Shown: positions 43,617 through 52,964 of the stretch, piece by piece | How positions within the stretch are numbered: the first letter of the stretch is position 1 | How the letters are laid out: each line of letters opens with the position of its first letter | Source: Andreprevotia chitinilytica DSM 18519 | GTDB taxonomy: Bacteria > Pseudomonadota > Gammaproteobacteria > Burkholderiales > Chitinibacteraceae | Assembly: GCF_000711875.1 (NCBI RefSeq) | Contig: NZ_JONM01000011.1 | Span: 62,001-126,000 of the forward strand | Length of the DNA stretch: 64,000 nt | Direction: 5' to 3' | Position numbers and translations under genes: made by a program | Notes under the pieces: generated by a model | Seen by the model: the letters and a program-made list of their open reading frames with translations, nothing else | Told to the model about the DNA's origin: nothing | The model's database searches: none

Positions 43617-45461
43617 ATGCACGCCGACATCATCCTGACAAATGGCCGCTTCACCACGCTAGACCGCCGCAACCCCAACCCCAAGGCCGTGGCAATCACC
43701 AGTGGCAAGTTCAGCGCGGTGGGCGATCTGGACGAAGTGATGGCCTTCGCCCATACCGATACGCAGATCATCGACCTCAAGGGCAAGCGCGTCATCCCCG
43801 GCCTCAACGACTCGCACTTGCACTTGATCCGCGGCGGGCTCAACTACAACCTCGAACTACGCTGGGAGGGCGTGCCTTCGCTGGCCGATGCGCTGGCCAT
43901 GCTGCGCGAGCAGGCCGCGCGCACGCCATCGCCGCAGTGGGTACGCGTGGTGGGCGGCTGGACCGAATTCCAGTTCGCCGAGCGGCGTATGCCCACCCTC
44001 GACGAGATCAACGCGGCGGCGCCCGATACGCCGGTCTTCATCCTGCATCTGTACGATCGCGCCTTGCTCAACCGCGCGGCGCTGCGGGCCGTGGGCTACA
44101 CCAAGGACACGCCCAACCCGCCTGGCGGCGAGATCCAGCGCGATGCACAGGGCAACCCCACCGGCATGCTGATCGCGCGGCCCAACGCCATGATCCTGTA
44201 TGCCACCCTGGGTAAGGGGCCCAAGCTACCGCTTGAACTGCAAGTGAATTCAACACGGCAGTTCATGCGCGAGCTCAACCGCCTGGGCGTGACCAGTGCG
44301 ATCGACGCCGGCGGCGGCTTTCAGAACTACCCTGACGACTACGAGGTGGTCGCGCAGTTGGCCAAGGACGAGCAGCTGACCGTGCGCATTGCCTACAACC
44401 TCTTCACCCAGCGCAAGGGCATGGAGCTGGACGATTTCAAGTCCTGGACCGCGCAGGTCAAACCCGGCGACGGCAGTGACTTCTATCGCCACAACGGCGC
44501 AGGCGAGATGCTAGTGTTCTCGGCAGCCGATTTTGAGGATTTCCTCGAACCCCGCCCCGATCTGGCGCCGGAGATGGAGGGCGAGCTGGAAAAGGTGGTG
44601 CGCCACCTCGTGGAGCATCGCTGGCCTTTCCGCCTGCATGCCACCTACGATGAGTCGATTGGCCGCATGCTCGACGTATTCGAGAAGGTGAACCGCGACA
44701 TCCCATTCGATGGTCTGCACTGGCTGTTCGACCACGCCGAAACCATTTCGCCACGCAATATCGAGCGGGTGAAAGCACTGGGCGGTGGCATCGCCATTCA
44801 GCATCGCATGGCCTTCCAAGGCGAGTATTTCGTAGACCGCTACGGTGCCAAGGCCGCCGAGGCCACGCCACCGGTAGCACGCATGCTGGAAATGGGCGTG
44901 CCCGTAGGCGCTGGCACCGATGCCACCCGCGTCGCCAGCTACAACCCTTGGACGGCGTTGTATTGGCTGGTATCGGGCAAGACTGTGGGAGGCATGACGC
45001 TGTATGCGCCGCAGAACCGCCTCACCCGCGAAACCGCGTTGGAACTCTGGACGGCCGGCAGCGCCTGGTTCTCCAACGAGCAGGGCAAGAAGGGCCATAT
45101 CGCCGTCGGCCAGCTGGCGGACCTTGCCGTGCTCTCGGCCGACTACATGCACGTGCCGGAGGAAGACATCAAGGCCATCGAATCGGTGATGACCATGGTG
45201 GGCGGCAAGGTGGTATATGGCGATGGCGACTTCGCCCCGCTGGCCCCGGCACCGCTACCCGTGCTGCCTGAATGGTCGCCGGTCAAGCTGGTCCCTGGGC
45301 ACTACCGCCCCACTCCGGCCACGAGCCGTCTGCCGCATCAGTGCGTGGGCGCTTGTGGTGTGCATGGCCACTCGCATGACCGCGCGCGGCGCAGCGAGGT
45401 GCCGGCAGCGCAACCCCAGGGCTTCTGGGGCGCGCTGGGCTGCTCCTGCTTCGCCTTCTGA
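43617..45461 (+). CDS. YtcJ-like metal-dependent amidohydrolase
   Basis: 614 residues. AAGGAG precedes the ATG. Typical amidohydrolase layout: N-terminal beta-sandwich (ADIILTNGRFTTLD), metal site PGLNDSHLHL, later FRLHATYDESI, LFDHAETIS and GAGTDATRVASYNPW, then the C-terminal sandwich with ADLAVLSADY and VMTMVGGKVVY. The YtcJ/NfdA group acts on N-formyl or related amides. An extra C-terminal tail rich in Cys and His (CVGACGVHGHSHD, GCSCFAF) is unusual. Follows the isochorismatase gene by 126 bases, same direction. Confidence 0.88.
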   Translation: MHADIILTNGRFTTLDRRNPNPKAVAITSGKFSAVGDLDEVMAFAHTDTQIIDLKGKRVIPGLNDSHLHLIRGGLNYNLELRWEGVPSLADALAMLREQAARTPSPQWVRVVGGWTEFQFAERRMPTLDEINAAAPDTPVFILHLYDRALLNRAALRAVGYTKDTPNPPGGEIQRDAQGNPTGMLIARPNAMILYATLGKGPKLPLELQVNSTRQFMRELNRLGVTSAIDAGGGFQNYPDDYEVVAQLAKDEQLTVRIAYNLFTQRKGMELDDFKSWTAQVKPGDGSDFYRHNGAGEMLVFSAADFEDFLEPRPDLAPEMEGELEKVVRHLVEHRWPFRLHATYDESIGRMLDVFEKVNRDIPFDGLHWLFDHAETISPRNIERVKALGGGIAIQHRMAFQGEYFVDRYGAKAAEATPPVARMLEMGVPVGAGTDATRVASYNPWTALYWLVSGKTVGGMTLYAPQNRLTRETALELWTAGSAWFSNEQGKKGHIAVGQLADLAVLSADYMHVPEEDIKAIESVMTMVGGKVVYGDGDFAPLAPAPLPVLPEWSPVKLVPGHYRPTPATSRLPHQCVGACGVHGHSHDRARRSEVPAAQPQGFWGALGCSCFAF

Positions 45462-45469
45462 GGCCGGCC

Positions 45470-45898
45470 ATGTTCGATCATCTCGCCAGCGAACTTACCG
45501 GGGTACTGGCGCCGTTGCGACACGGCGGCGGTGCCTGGCTGCTGCGTGCCGGCATGGCGGCAGTCTTCGTCTATAGCGCGCAGGACAAGCTGCGCCATCG
45601 CCCGGCGGCCTTGGCGGAGATACGGGAGAGCGGCCTGCAGCTGCCGGCCGCGATGCTGAGCGGCACCATCCTGGTCCAGGCACTGGGCGGGCTGATGCTG
45701 CTGAGCCTGACGCCGATTCTGGTCGCCTTGGGCGCGCTGATGCTGGCCAGCTTCACGTTGGTGGCGACGGTGCTGTTCCACCGCTTCTGGCTCACGCGGG
45801 GCGAGGTGCGGCAGCATCAGCTAACGGCCTTTCTGGAACACTTGGTGATGGTGAGCGGACTGCTCACCCTGACCGCGCAACAACTGGGAGCATGTTGA
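45470..45898 (+). CDS. DoxX-family membrane protein
   Basis: 142 residues with four hydrophobic segments. The opening LLRAGMAAVFVYSAQDKLRH and the central GLMLLSLTPILVALGALML are of the DoxX/SURF4-related family, small inner-membrane proteins linked to thiol/redox or quinone-associated functions. Starts eight bases after the amidohydrolase stop and ends overlapping the next start (TGATG), so the three genes are co-translated. Confidence 0.82.
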   Translation: MFDHLASELTGVLAPLRHGGGAWLLRAGMAAVFVYSAQDKLRHRPAALAEIRESGLQLPAAMLSGTILVQALGGLMLLSLTPILVALGALMLASFTLVATVLFHRFWLTRGEVRQHQLTAFLEHLVMVSGLLTLTAQQLGAC

Positions 45899-46602
45899 TG
45901 GCGCTGATCAATCCAAATCGTGGCGCCTCGGCGCTTGCCCTGGTCGCGGGCTATGTCGACACGCTGGGGTTCGTGGCGCTGTTTGGCCTGTTCACGGCCC
46001 ACGTCACCGGTAACTTCGTGTTGATCGGCAGCGAGCTGGCAAAGCCAGGGCATGGCGTGCTGCTCAAGCTGCTGGTCTTCCCGGCTTTTATCCTGGCCGT
46101 GGCCCTCAGCCGCCTGATCAGCCTGCACTACGAGCGCCGCGCGCGTTCGCCCGTGCGATTGTTGTTGATGCTGGAGGCGGTTCTGCTGCTCGCCTTCATG
46201 GCTGCCGGCATGCAAGCCGCACCGATCGCGTCGCCGGGCACGCCCATGGCCATCATCGCTGGCCTAGCCGGCGCCATGGCCATGGGCATCCAGAACGGAC
46301 TCGGGCGGTTGGCCCTGGCAAAGCTAACGCCGACGACCGTGATGACGGGCAACGTCACCCAGCTCGTCATCGACCTGGTCGACATGGCCATAGGCAGTAC
46401 AAAGACGGAAACGCGTGCCCGCATCATCAAGCAATTGGGGCCGATTACAGGCTTCGGACTGGGCGCGCTCGCCGGTGCCTTGGGATATGAGCACCTGGGA
46501 TTCATGGCCTTGCTCGCCCCCATCACGCTGGTGGCCGCCTTGGCCCTGGAGCCCTCAACGCTCACCCCGCCTGAGCCAATCCAAGGGTCTGCGACCCTTT
46601 AG
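45898..46602 (+). CDS. DUF1275 (YoaK-type) membrane protein
   Basis: 234 residues, six or so membrane segments. Family words: ALALVAGYVDTLGFVALFGLF, AHVTGNFVLIG, AMAMGIQNGLGRLAL and PTTVMTGNVTQL. Function of the family is unknown; transport has been suggested. The start at 45898 overlaps the DoxX stop by one base and has GGGAG seven bases upstream; the codon at 45892 has no room. Last gene of the operon. Confidence 0.88.
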   Translation: MALINPNRGASALALVAGYVDTLGFVALFGLFTAHVTGNFVLIGSELAKPGHGVLLKLLVFPAFILAVALSRLISLHYERRARSPVRLLLMLEAVLLLAFMAAGMQAAPIASPGTPMAIIAGLAGAMAMGIQNGLGRLALAKLTPTTVMTGNVTQLVIDLVDMAIGSTKTETRARIIKQLGPITGFGLGALAGALGYEHLGFMALLAPITLVAALALEPSTLTPPEPIQGSATL

Positions 46603-46723
46603 CGGCCCGCACCTTTTTGACTGGCTTCCTCAACGCCGTGTCGCGCATGACCTCGACATCGTGAGAGTCCGAACATTGGGTGGGCGCGCACCAGGAGAGG
46701 CGATGGTTGCACGTTTTAAGGTC

Positions 46724-47647
46724 TCAACGCAGCGTATCGGCGATGGTCTGAACCGATTGGACCAGCCAGTCCAGGCCCGGGTCGGATCGGGTTGATGCGT
46801 GCCGCATCAGGCTGATGGGAAAGCGCTCTATCTCCAACGGTGGGTCAAGTAAACGCAGGCCGAACTTGGCACCGAACCGCTTGGCGAGTTGACTGGGTAC
46901 CGTGGCGACCAGATCACTTGCGGCAGCCGCAGCCAAGGCGGTCAGGAACATTGGCACGCTAACGCGCACACGACGTTTCAAACCTTGTCTTGCCAGTGCT
47001 TCATCGACCATGCCGGTCAGTTGTCCGGTAAACGACACCAGCACGTGGTCCAGGGAGATATAGGTCTCCAGGCTCAGCGGCATGGTCACGGCCGGGTGAT
47101 CCTGACGGGCGACGACGACAAAGCGCTCTTGCAGAAGAATCGTGGATTCAAACTCCTCCGGCAGTTCATAGAAACGACCGATCGCCAGATCGATGTCGTC
47201 CCTGCGCAGGGCTTCAAGGGCGGGCCTGCCCACGGCAAAGCGCGTTGTCAGCCCTGCTCCTGGGGCCTCCACCATCAACTTCGCCAGCAGTGGCTCTCCA
47301 ATCAAGGTTGAAACGAGGTCATTGGCGGCTAATCTGAACAACCGGCCTGACGTCGCTGGATCAAATGCGGACGGCGTGCTGACGACATCCTGAGTGAGTT
47401 GCAAAAGCGCGCGGACTTTGGGCGTCAATTCGAGCGCGCGCCGGGTAGGGGTCAGGCCGTCGGGGCGACGCAGGAAAAGTGGATCGTCAAACAGATCGCG
47501 CAGCCGCGCCAAGGCATGGCTGATCGCCGACTGGCTCAGTCCCAGCCGCTCTGCCACCACGGTCGTGCGTTCATGCCGCACCAGTTCGTCAAAAATCAGG
47601 AGCAGTGAGAAATCCAATCGCCTGATCTTAGCTTTATCGATATCCAT
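46724..47647 (-). CDS. LysR-family regulator, NodD/PcpR-like
   Basis: 307 residues. RRLDFSLLLIFDELVRHERT and LGLSQSAISHALARLRDLFDDPLFLRR are typical of the NodD/LeuO-like branch of LysR proteins. The C-terminal part is the effector domain. It is divergent from the monooxygenase/DJ-1/ferritin operon, which it probably controls, and tail-to-tail with the DUF1275 gene. Confidence 0.9.
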   Translation of the reverse strand: MDIDKAKIRRLDFSLLLIFDELVRHERTTVVAERLGLSQSAISHALARLRDLFDDPLFLRRPDGLTPTRRALELTPKVRALLQLTQDVVSTPSAFDPATSGRLFRLAANDLVSTLIGEPLLAKLMVEAPGAGLTTRFAVGRPALEALRRDDIDLAIGRFYELPEEFESTILLQERFVVVARQDHPAVTMPLSLETYISLDHVLVSFTGQLTGMVDEALARQGLKRRVRVSVPMFLTALAAAAASDLVATVPSQLAKRFGAKFGLRLLDPPLEIERFPISLMRHASTRSDPGLDWLVQSVQTIADTLR

Positions 47648-47754
47648 AATGAAAAGATATCAGTTTGATTGTAATAAACCCAAGCCTACCATGCCGCTGA
47701 TTGCCAAACGTGCTCGCTTGCAGATCGCAACGCCTTCCTCACCAAGGACCGATC

Positions 47755-48060
47755 ATGACTACCGAATACATTCGTTATGAACTGACAAAGCACAGCGGCG
47801 AAGAACTGATCCTGGCCTACCGGACGGCTTGCGAGTGCCTGCAAGCGTCGCCCGAGTGCCTCGGTTACGACCTGACCCGGTGCGAAGAGGCACCAACCTC
47901 ATTTGTCTTGCGCATCCACTGGACCTCTACCGAGGACCATCTGCAGAAATTCCGCAAAGGCCCGCAATTTCCCGATTTCTTTGCTGCGGTGAAGCCTTTT
48001 ATCGACGAAATCGTCGAGATGCGTCACTACGCGAGCACCGGGCTCGCGTGGACACGTTGA
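47755..48060 (+). CDS. Antibiotic-biosynthesis-monooxygenase (ABM) domain protein
   Basis: 101 residues, a normal size for a dimeric ferredoxin-like ABM protein. The sequence YIRYELTKHSGEELILAYR, CLGYDLTRCEE and SFVLRIHWTSTEDHLQKFRK matches the layout of the family (oxygen-dependent quinone-type monooxygenases and haem-degrading proteins, as well as non-catalytic members). Start at ATG 47755, after a short leader. First gene of an operon with DJ-1 and ferritin/CDGSH proteins. Confidence 0.82.
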   Translation: MTTEYIRYELTKHSGEELILAYRTACECLQASPECLGYDLTRCEEAPTSFVLRIHWTSTEDHLQKFRKGPQFPDFFAAVKPFIDEIVEMRHYASTGLAWTR

Positions 48061-48106
48061 GCGCGGTCAGGCCGATTTCCCCCAAAACCACGGAGAGCAC
48101 GTTGCA

Positions 48107-48877
48107 ATGAGCTTGAAAAACCCCAATCGCGTTCATGCTGCAAAACCCAAACGGGTTGCCATCGTCTTGGCAAATCCAGCGACCTCCACCACCACCGGCT
48201 GGCCCGTGGGTTTTTGGTGGAGCGAGCTGACCCATCCGTACTTCGCTTTCTCGGAACAGGGCTATGAAGTCGCGCTGTTCTCACCCGAGGGCGGCAAATG
48301 CGAGGCGGATTCGCTCAGCGATCCGCGTGATCCATCCGGCTATTCCAAAACCGATCTGATTTCGATGGGGTTCATCGCAACGCCCGAATTGATGGCCTTG
48401 GTCGAAAACACACAGCCAGTGAGTGCCATCAAACTCGATGCCTTCGATGCCATCCTGGTCGCCGGCGGCCAATCGCCCATGTTCAGCTTCGACACGGCCG
48501 ACGGGCTGGTCGCCAAGTTCGTTGAGTTCTACGAAGCCGGCAAGGTGGCCGCCGCGCTCTGCCACGGTGTTGCAATCTTGAAGTACGCACGGCTTTCAAA
48601 CGGCGAGTTTCTCGCCAAGGGCAAAACCGTGACCGGGTTTGCCAATGTCGAGGAAGACTTTGCCGATGAGGCCGTGTGGTCGATGAACTTGTTGCCCAAA
48701 GACAAGCACGTCATGCCTTGGCGGATCGAAGACACGCTAAAGTCGATGGGCGCCAATTTCATTCAGGCCGGGCTGTGGCGCAGCTTTTCGGTGCGCGACG
48801 GCAATCTAATCACCGGCCAGCAGAATTTTTCGGGCATGGAAACCGCCGAGTTGGTGATCGAAGCATTGGGGGCCTGA
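48107..48877 (+). CDS. DJ-1/PfpI-family protein
   Basis: 256 residues. Nucleophile elbow AALCHGVAIL with its cysteine, preceded by DAFDAILVAGG, and N-terminal RVAIVLANPATST, are the marks of the DJ-1/PfpI superfamily (glyoxalase III, chaperone or stress functions); FWWSELTHPYFAFSEQGYEV is typical of the Hsp31-like branch. CGGAGAG precedes the start. The gap to the next gene is two bases, so translation is coupled. Confidence 0.88.
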   Translation: MSLKNPNRVHAAKPKRVAIVLANPATSTTTGWPVGFWWSELTHPYFAFSEQGYEVALFSPEGGKCEADSLSDPRDPSGYSKTDLISMGFIATPELMALVENTQPVSAIKLDAFDAILVAGGQSPMFSFDTADGLVAKFVEFYEAGKVAAALCHGVAILKYARLSNGEFLAKGKTVTGFANVEEDFADEAVWSMNLLPKDKHVMPWRIEDTLKSMGANFIQAGLWRSFSVRDGNLITGQQNFSGMETAELVIEALGA

Positions 48878-48879
48878 AG

Positions 48880-50910
48880 ATGACCGAGCCCGTCGACCAA
48901 CAGATGCACATGGCCGCTGGATCAAGCGGTGCCCCAAGCGCCGCCGAACCTGCCCTCGTCATCCATAGCCGAGAGCAACTGCTGCACACCCTGAGCGAAG
49001 CCGCCGAGATCGAGCACAACCTGATGTGCTGCTACCTCTATGCCAGCTGGAGCTTGAAGACCGAAGCCGATGATCCGCCGGATGAGCGCGACGAACTACA
49101 GCGTTGGCGGCGCATCATTCTGGATGTCGCCATCGACGAAATGGCGCACCTGGCCTTGGTCGGCAACCTCATGAACGCCATCGGCGGCGTTGCGCATTTC
49201 AACCGGCCTAATTTTCCGATCGCGCCGGGCTACCATCCTGCCGCCATGCAGGTACGGCTGGCACCGTTCAATCGCGACACACTGCAGCATTTCGTGCACC
49301 TGGAGCGCCCCGAAGGCGACGATGAGCCCGATGGTGCCGGCTTCGCGCATACCAGCACCTATGTGCGCGGCTTGCATGGCCTGACGCTGACACCCACCGC
49401 GCAGGACTATCTCACGGTCGGCCATCTTTACCGTTCGGTCGAGGCGGGCCTGCGCGCCTTGAGCGAAACACTCGGCGAAGCTGCGCTGTTCTGCGGCGAT
49501 CCCGCTTTGCAGGTCGGCCCTTCGGTGGTCGGGCTCAAGGGCTTGATCGCGGTCACGGACCTCGCATCCGCCTGCCAGGCGATTGCAACCATCGTCGAGC
49601 AAGGCGAAGGCGCGCAGGACAACGCTCCCGACGGGCACTACCACCGTTTCATTTCCGTGCGCGAGGCCTATGAGGCCATGCTGGCCCGGAATCCGGACTT
49701 TGTACCGGCCCATCCGGCGGCCACCAACCCGGTCATGCGCAAACCGCCCGACCCACAAGGCCGCGTTTGGGTAGCAAATGCGGAGGCGCAATCCGTGCTG
49801 GATCTCGCCAATGCAACCTATGAGCTGATGCTGCAATGCCTGGCGCAAGGTTTTGCCGCCAATGACCAGGCCGAGAAAAAGCTCATGATCGATGCCGCCA
49901 TCAAGTTGATGCAGGCGGTCGATCCGCTCGGCAAGCAGTTGGCCCGCATCAAGGCGAATGATCAGGATGCCTGTAATGCGGGCATGAGCTTCGCCGCCTT
50001 GCGGCAGGTGGCCTCGCCCGCCGCCGCGCAGGTGGCCATCCCCACGTTTGCCCATCGGTTGAAGACGCTGGTTGATGCAGGCCAAGCCCAGCTGCAGACC
50101 CCGCGCATGCGCACGGCGGTCGCCGCGCTCGAACGGGTGCATGCACAGCTTGCCGCCTTTGGGGGCAAGCCGCTTGCCAGTGCATTCACCCAGCCGCAGG
50201 TCATCACTGCGGCTGCCCCAGGCGTTGCAGCGCAACCCGCGCTGCCCACTGCGCAGCCGCCAGCTGCGGGCCAGCCGGAAATCGTCGAGGGTGAAAAACT
50301 CACCCTGATCGTCGACGGGCAACGTTGTATCCACGCCCGCCATTGCGTGACGGGCGCACCGAAAACCTTCGTGGCGAATGTGGTGGGCCCATGGTTGCAC
50401 CCCGATGAGACCGATGTGGAGACATTGGTCGGGATTGCCCATGCCTGCCCATCCGGTGCGGTCGCCTATCGACGCAAGGACGGTAAGACCAATGAGGCCG
50501 CACCGCCGGTCAACATGCTGCGCCTGCGGGAAAACGGCCCCTATGCCATCCATGCCCCCTTGGTGATTGCGGGAGGAGAACAAGGCTTTCGCGCCACGCT
50601 GTGCCGCTGCGGGGCTTCGAAAAACAAACCCTATTGCGATGGCTCCCACGCAGCAGCAGATTTTGTTGCCAGTGGCGAACCGGCAACCGTCAGCCTAGAG
50701 CCTTTAGCCGCCCGTGACGGCACGTTGCAGATCGAACCGCAGCAAAATGGGCCACTTGCCGTCTCCGGCAATCTGGAGCTTTGCACTGGCAACGGCCGTG
50801 TGGTGCAACGGGTGACAGAGACGCGGTTGTGTCGCTGCGGCCATTCCCAAGCCAAGCCGTTCTGCGATGGTAGTCACCGCGCGATTGGCTTTATCGCGCC
50901 GGGTGCGTAA
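48880..50910 (+). CDS. Ferritin-like protein fused to Fe-S and two CDGSH domains
   Basis: 676 residues. Part 1 (about 30-260): a ferritin-like helical domain with EIEHNLMCCYLYASWSLK and DEMAHLALVGNLMNAIGG, as in VioB/RebD-linked iminophenyl-pyruvate dimer synthase-type proteins; these glutamates and histidine could bind a di-iron site. Part 2 (about 475-540): a small cysteine-containing ferredoxin-like domain (CIHARHCVTGAP ... ACPSGAV) like Fer4_19. Part 3: two CDGSH iron-sulphur modules, CRCGASKNKPYCDGSH and CRCGHSQAKPFCDGSH, each able to hold a 2Fe-2S cluster. An iron/redox enzyme in the cytoplasm is likely. It ends the ABM-DJ-1 operon. Confidence 0.85.
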   Translation: MTEPVDQQMHMAAGSSGAPSAAEPALVIHSREQLLHTLSEAAEIEHNLMCCYLYASWSLKTEADDPPDERDELQRWRRIILDVAIDEMAHLALVGNLMNAIGGVAHFNRPNFPIAPGYHPAAMQVRLAPFNRDTLQHFVHLERPEGDDEPDGAGFAHTSTYVRGLHGLTLTPTAQDYLTVGHLYRSVEAGLRALSETLGEAALFCGDPALQVGPSVVGLKGLIAVTDLASACQAIATIVEQGEGAQDNAPDGHYHRFISVREAYEAMLARNPDFVPAHPAATNPVMRKPPDPQGRVWVANAEAQSVLDLANATYELMLQCLAQGFAANDQAEKKLMIDAAIKLMQAVDPLGKQLARIKANDQDACNAGMSFAALRQVASPAAAQVAIPTFAHRLKTLVDAGQAQLQTPRMRTAVAALERVHAQLAAFGGKPLASAFTQPQVITAAAPGVAAQPALPTAQPPAAGQPEIVEGEKLTLIVDGQRCIHARHCVTGAPKTFVANVVGPWLHPDETDVETLVGIAHACPSGAVAYRRKDGKTNEAAPPVNMLRLRENGPYAIHAPLVIAGGEQGFRATLCRCGASKNKPYCDGSHAAADFVASGEPATVSLEPLAARDGTLQIEPQQNGPLAVSGNLELCTGNGRVVQRVTETRLCRCGHSQAKPFCDGSHRAIGFIAPGA

Positions 50911-51112
50911 CCGTACATTACGCGCACTTATAAGACGTCACCATGATGCTGGTTCTTGTGATCGATCTGGAAGCAACGTGCGCGAACGACGAAAGCATTC
51001 TGATCGTACTGAACCGGTGATCCCTGTATCAGGCATGAAGCCCCGACCTGCGGGACTTTTGTCTTTCTGGCCGTAGTGTGAACGGGCACCGCTTCATAGA
51101 AGCCCGTCTTGG

Positions 51113-51577
51113 TCAGCCCTTGCAAAAGCCGAAGTCATTGAGTCGTGCGGGCAGGCCGTCAGGGCACCGGAAAAACGACGGTAGGCGATCTGTGCGAGAG
51201 TAAGCCTGCCCTCGCTCCGTGCTGCTTCGAACGACAGGCCTGAGATGGGGCTTGGCTTCTAAAAGCGTTTCGGGAATGTATCGTTGCATCATCCCCATTG
51301 CTTGGCGCTGAAGGGTGTCTTTTCGTACCCTGCGCTTCGCTGCTGCATATTCGTGATACATGTTTACCAAGTTAACAATATCTACATGCGTCTTTCCATT
51401 CGCGGCGGGGATGGTCAGGCGATTCTGCTGCGCATCGTATTGCCAAGCACGGGTGTCTCCCAGTGCCCGTAGCTTATTGATAAACAGATCGGCATATCGG
51501 CCTGGAGAGGGCGTTAGGAAACGAGCGATGAGGGAGATTGGTAAAGGTATAAGGTTATCCGAACGGATGTTCGGCAA
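51113..51577 (-). pseudogene. Probable remnant of a DUF1444-like protein
   Basis: 154 codons with only a TTG start (51577) directly behind two stop codons. The middle, VDIVNLVNMYHEYAAAKRR and LEAKPHLRPVVRSSTERG, matches my memory of the DUF1444/YtpQ family. The family is normally over 250 residues; here the sequence breaks off after about 125 residues with a non-homologous tail. Both the missing start and the short end suggest a decayed copy. The 200 bases to the left hold no gene. Confidence 0.45.
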
Positions 51578-52092
51578 TTATTAGTTGGGAATAGCCTTTG
51601 GGATATGTGAAGCGGATGCCAAATTCCGACCAATGTCCCCTAGAAGTCACTTGGCATGCAAGGCTCCGTGCGAAGCGGACGGGCCCCTAGCACCAAGTTT
51701 TTTACTACCAAAAACCCAAGGCAACACACGGGCGATGTTCCGTCGGCCGTCTCTCTGACGCGCCATTCCATTGCTAGATTGGGCATGACCTTGGCAGTGA
51801 CTGGCGCACCTGCAGCCTCCCTCCCTCCGCTGCGGATTTGCAAACTAAAGTGCTTGCTTTTTTATCCCGCACATCGGTCTTGCTTATGACCAAACCTGCC
51901 ACATCGTTCAAAACAGAAGAAATATCTTTTAAATCATACCCATAGCTTTCATCAGCCATCGCTACTGAACGGTACATGCCTCCATCCTGACGAGAACCCG
52001 TTCGTCTGCTGACCAATGGCAATCGCAAATCCGCCCGCTTCTCTGGTAAAAACGCCACCAAATAAATCACCCTATTTACAATAAATACAATT
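51578..52092. other. Intergenic region before the pilin-like operon
   Basis: About 515 bases. From 51840 the DNA is AT-rich. Just before the first pilin-like gene are TACAATAAATACAATT words that could serve as a -10 region. Open frames on both strands (for example minus 51774-52157, overlapping the pilin start) have no ribosome site or known similarity. Confidence 0.4.
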
Positions 52093-52527
52093 ATGAGTAG
52101 GCACTTTAGAAGAGAGTCTGGTTTTACGGTCATTGAGCTGCTTGTTGTCATTGCCATTTTGAGTATCTTGATGGCAATCGCTATCCCAGCCTACCAAAGC
52201 TATCTGCGCAAGGGAAAAGCCAAATCCGCCGCCGGTGACCTAACGGCATTAAGCCTGTTTCTGGAGAATAGTTTCCAGAAGACGCTGGCTTACCCGACGA
52301 TCGCTCAAACCACCGACACGACGACGACCAATTCGTCGCTCACCACTGCAGGCATCAACGGGTGGGCCGCGTCGCAATCCTCGGCATTCGCTTACAAGGT
52401 TGTCTCCACCGCGAGCACCTACACCCTGACTGCTGACGGCACCGGCAGCATGACCGGCTGCACACTCACGCTGAATAACACCAATTCGCGATCTGCGACT
52501 TCTACCTGCGGGTTTACCACATGGTAA
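52093..52527 (+). CDS. Type IV pilin-like protein (PilE type)
   Basis: 144 residues. Short leader ending RESG, then FTVIELLVVIAILSILMAIA: prepilin-peptidase site with Phe+1 and Glu+5, and the hydrophobic helix used for assembly. YLRKGKAKSAAGDL fits the PilE/minor-pilin start of the globular domain. Two cysteines near the end (GCTLTLNN, STCGF) could form the D-loop disulfide. It heads five closely packed genes. No clear ribosome site precedes the ATG. Full pilus assembly genes are elsewhere. Confidence 0.9.
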   Translation: MSRHFRRESGFTVIELLVVIAILSILMAIAIPAYQSYLRKGKAKSAAGDLTALSLFLENSFQKTLAYPTIAQTTDTTTTNSSLTTAGINGWAASQSSAFAYKVVSTASTYTLTADGTGSMTGCTLTLNNTNSRSATSTCGFTTW

Positions 52528-52964
52528 CGAGCCAAAGAGGCTTCACCCTGGTTGAAGTCATGATCGTCGTCGCCCTCATGGGGATTCTGCTGGCCATCGC
52601 CATCCCGTCGGTCAACGATTACATGGCAACGGCCACGCTACAGAAGACTTCAAGCCAACTGGTCCAAGCGTATCGGCAAGCACAAGCAGTCGCCCTGCGG
52701 AATCCGACCGGCAACAGCACAACCGCGGCGGGGCTCAAGCTCAGCCAAGGCATGTTGCTCATTTGTGCGGGCGACCCCACTGCAAGCACGTGCTCGGCAA
52801 CAGGCACCACCTTCGTTATGCAAAGCACCATTTCCGCCAGCGTCGCGCTCAACGGCACCAGCAACAGCTGGAGCTTGGCATTCAGCAGCACAGGCATCCC
52901 GGCTGCAGGCACTTCTTATTCCATCAGTAACGGAGGCCGCAGTGTCAGTGGCACCTTGCAATAA
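52521..52964 (+). CDS. FimT/GspH-type minor pseudopilin
   Basis: 147 residues. Leader ends SQRG, mature start FTLVEVMIVVALMGILLAIA with Glu+5. TLQKTSSQLVQAYRQAQAVAL matches the GspH/FimT family, which forms part of the priming complex at the tip of type IV pili or type II secretion pseudopili. The start overlaps the previous gene by seven bases. Confidence 0.9.
   Translation: MVTSQRGFTLVEVMIVVALMGILLAIAIPSVNDYMATATLQKTSSQLVQAYRQAQAVALRNPTGNSTTAAGLKLSQGMLLICAGDPTASTCSATGTTFVMQSTISASVALNGTSNSWSLAFSSTGIPAAGTSYSISNGGRSVSGTLQ

Noticed and set aside
48676-48879. 68-codon N-terminal extension of the ferritin-like protein
   Set aside because: It overlaps the DJ-1 gene in another frame; ATG 48880 two bases after the DJ-1 stop is the natural start.
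52765-52941. Long N-terminal extension of the PilV-like protein
   Set aside because: The extension lies wholly inside the preceding pilin gene in another frame; a GTG with GGAGG at 52942 gives a normal prepilin leader.
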